Source of the DNA: Pseudomonadota bacterium
Lineage (GTDB): Bacteria; Pseudomonadota; Alphaproteobacteria; Acetobacterales; Acetobacteraceae
Length of the DNA stretch: 43,828 nucleotides
Direction of reading: 5' to 3'
NCBI GenBank assembly: GCA_021808545.1
Contig: JAKBBM010000014.1
Location: forward strand, 1 to 43,828
The notes below the pieces were generated by a model, which worked only from the letters and a program-made list of their open reading frames with translations, had not been told where the DNA came from and ran no database searches. The translations under genes and the position numbers were made by a program. Shown here one piece after another: positions 43,197-43,828 of the stretch. The first letter of the stretch is position 1; each line of letters begins with the position of its first letter.

Positions 43197-43445
43197 ATGC
43201 GTTTCCTTCCGCGTCTTGCCCTTTGCGGTGTGTTGCTGAGCTTAAGCGGGTGTGCCGGCGCGTTTAACCCGTTCCAGCGGGCGGGTAATTGGTCCGCCAC
43301 CGGGGCGGCGAACGAAACCATTGCCCAACAGGCCGCCTATAAGTCTGATCTGCTGAGCGGCCGCGCCACGCCCGGCAGCAATGGCATGATGGCGGTGGGG
43401 CCTGTGAAAAAAACGCTAAACACGCTCGGAGGCGGAGGGAAGTGA
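43197..43445 (+). CDS. Very short CpaD-like pilus lipoprotein
   Basis: Lipoprotein of 82 residues with lipobox LSGC (Cys19). The part after it, GNWSATGAANETIAQQ ... LLSGRATPGSNGM, resembles the C-terminal portion of CpaD (NW.PTG.N...L..qva...DL..GrG..gSdG), and the order cpaC-cpaD-cpaE supports that. CpaD is normally about 200 residues; here only the end is left, so it is either a reduced CpaD or a distinct lipoprotein of the complex. I prefer the ATG at 43197, with an AAAGGG ribosome site; the ATG at 43179 overlaps the cpaC stop and gives 88 residues. Confidence 0.7.
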   Translation: MRFLPRLALCGVLLSLSGCAGAFNPFQRAGNWSATGAANETIAQQAAYKSDLLSGRATPGSNGMMAVGPVKKTLNTLGGGGK

Positions 43446-43504
43446 GCAGGTTGGAGGCAATATGGACATGACACCATGCCGCGCCACCGCGCAAAGGAGG
43501 CCGC

Positions 43505-43828
43505 ATGAACCAGCAAGGTTTACCTAACGTGCCCGTTGAGCAGGACCTTATCAGTCGGCCAGACCGGCTGACCGTTCTTGCCTTTCTGGGGGACCCCGCC
43601 ACCGAGCAGGTGCTGCGCGACGGCTTGGGAGATATTGCCGCCAACGGCATGGAGATTCGCCGCGGCACGGTGCGCACCGCGATTGCCGCCATGGCCAAGA
43701 TGCAGACGCCGGAAGTGCTGATTGTCGATATCGCGGGCGAGGAGCAGCCGCTGCACGCGCTGGGCGAATTGTCCGATGTGGTCGAGCCCGGCGTGCGGGT
43801 GCTGGTCATCGGCGATACGGACGATGTC
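43505..43828 (+). CDS. cpaE: Pilus assembly ATPase CpaE (truncated by window end)
   Basis: First 108 codons of a CpaE-type protein. The visible part is the receiver-like N-terminal domain: LTVLAFLGDPATEQVLRDGL, LIVDIAGEEQPLHALGEL and VLVIGDTDD. In full-length CpaE this precedes a MinD-like ATPase domain that helps place the pilus at the pole. A strong AGGAGG site precedes the ATG at 43505. It follows the CpaD-like gene after 59 bases and continues beyond the window. Confidence 0.9.
   Translation, partial: MNQQGLPNVPVEQDLISRPDRLTVLAFLGDPATEQVLRDGLGDIAANGMEIRRGTVRTAIAAMAKMQTPEVLIVDIAGEEQPLHALGELSDVVEPGVRVLVIGDTDDV

Overview
The window is chromosomal DNA of a GC-rich alphaproteobacterium, most likely a member of the Acetobacteraceae. 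This rests on recognised protein types: a PheT with an extra segment before DLIEEVLRLKG, an ELM1-type glycosyltransferase, a Bpt/Ate aminoacyl transferase, an HpnG-like hopanoid phosphorylase, and an N-terminal repeat domain of the kind attached to acetic-acid-bacterial glycosyltransferases. No 16S gene is present, so the family is an inference. Gene density is high. I saw no insertion sequence, prophage or CRISPR array.

Layout. 1-4.8 kb: a radical SAM protein with two N-terminal repeats, a TrmN-like methyltransferase, long-chain polyprenyl diphosphate synthase, YajC and a DUF815 ATPase. 4.84-8.83 kb: tRNA-Ser, then an apparently lower-GC cassette of an MmyB-type regulator, an AtuA/DUF1446 protein and a Coq4-like protein. 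9.0-14.1 kb: manC with a perfect palindrome just before its start, then pheST on the minus strand. 14.4-19.1 kb: pal, cpoB/ybgF, tilS and ftsH, the usual Tol-Pal/FtsH neighbourhood. 19.1-22.2 kb: mntR opposite hfq-hflX-inositol phosphatase. 22.2-28.9 kb: an aspartoacylase-family protein, an ELM1-type glycosyltransferase with an unrecognised 628-residue protein, Bpt with a GT87 membrane glycosyltransferase, and an alpha/beta hydrolase. 29-32.6 kb: YihY, glutathione peroxidase, a small unknown protein, yicC and gmk. 32.6-37.9 kb: a beta-helix protein, gyrA, coaD and a cyclophilin. 38-39.2 kb: tRNA-Lys, hpnG-like, tRNA-Asn and tRNA-Leu. 39.3 kb to the end: a tad/Flp pilus locus (two pilins, cpaA, cpaB, cpaC, a very short cpaD-like lipoprotein and a truncated cpaE).

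Most of the window is housekeeping: translation, envelope maintenance, cofactor and nucleotide metabolism. The points most worth a second look are the MmyB-AtuA-Coq4 cassette beside tRNA-Ser; the unrecognised 628-residue protein coupled to an ELM1-type glycosyltransferase; a GyrA whose quinolone pocket has Gln and Leu in place of the usual Ser and Asp; the radical SAM enzyme with duplicated N-terminal domain; and the tad locus, whose second pilin has Ala instead of Gly before the processing site and whose CpaD is reduced to a mini-lipoprotein.
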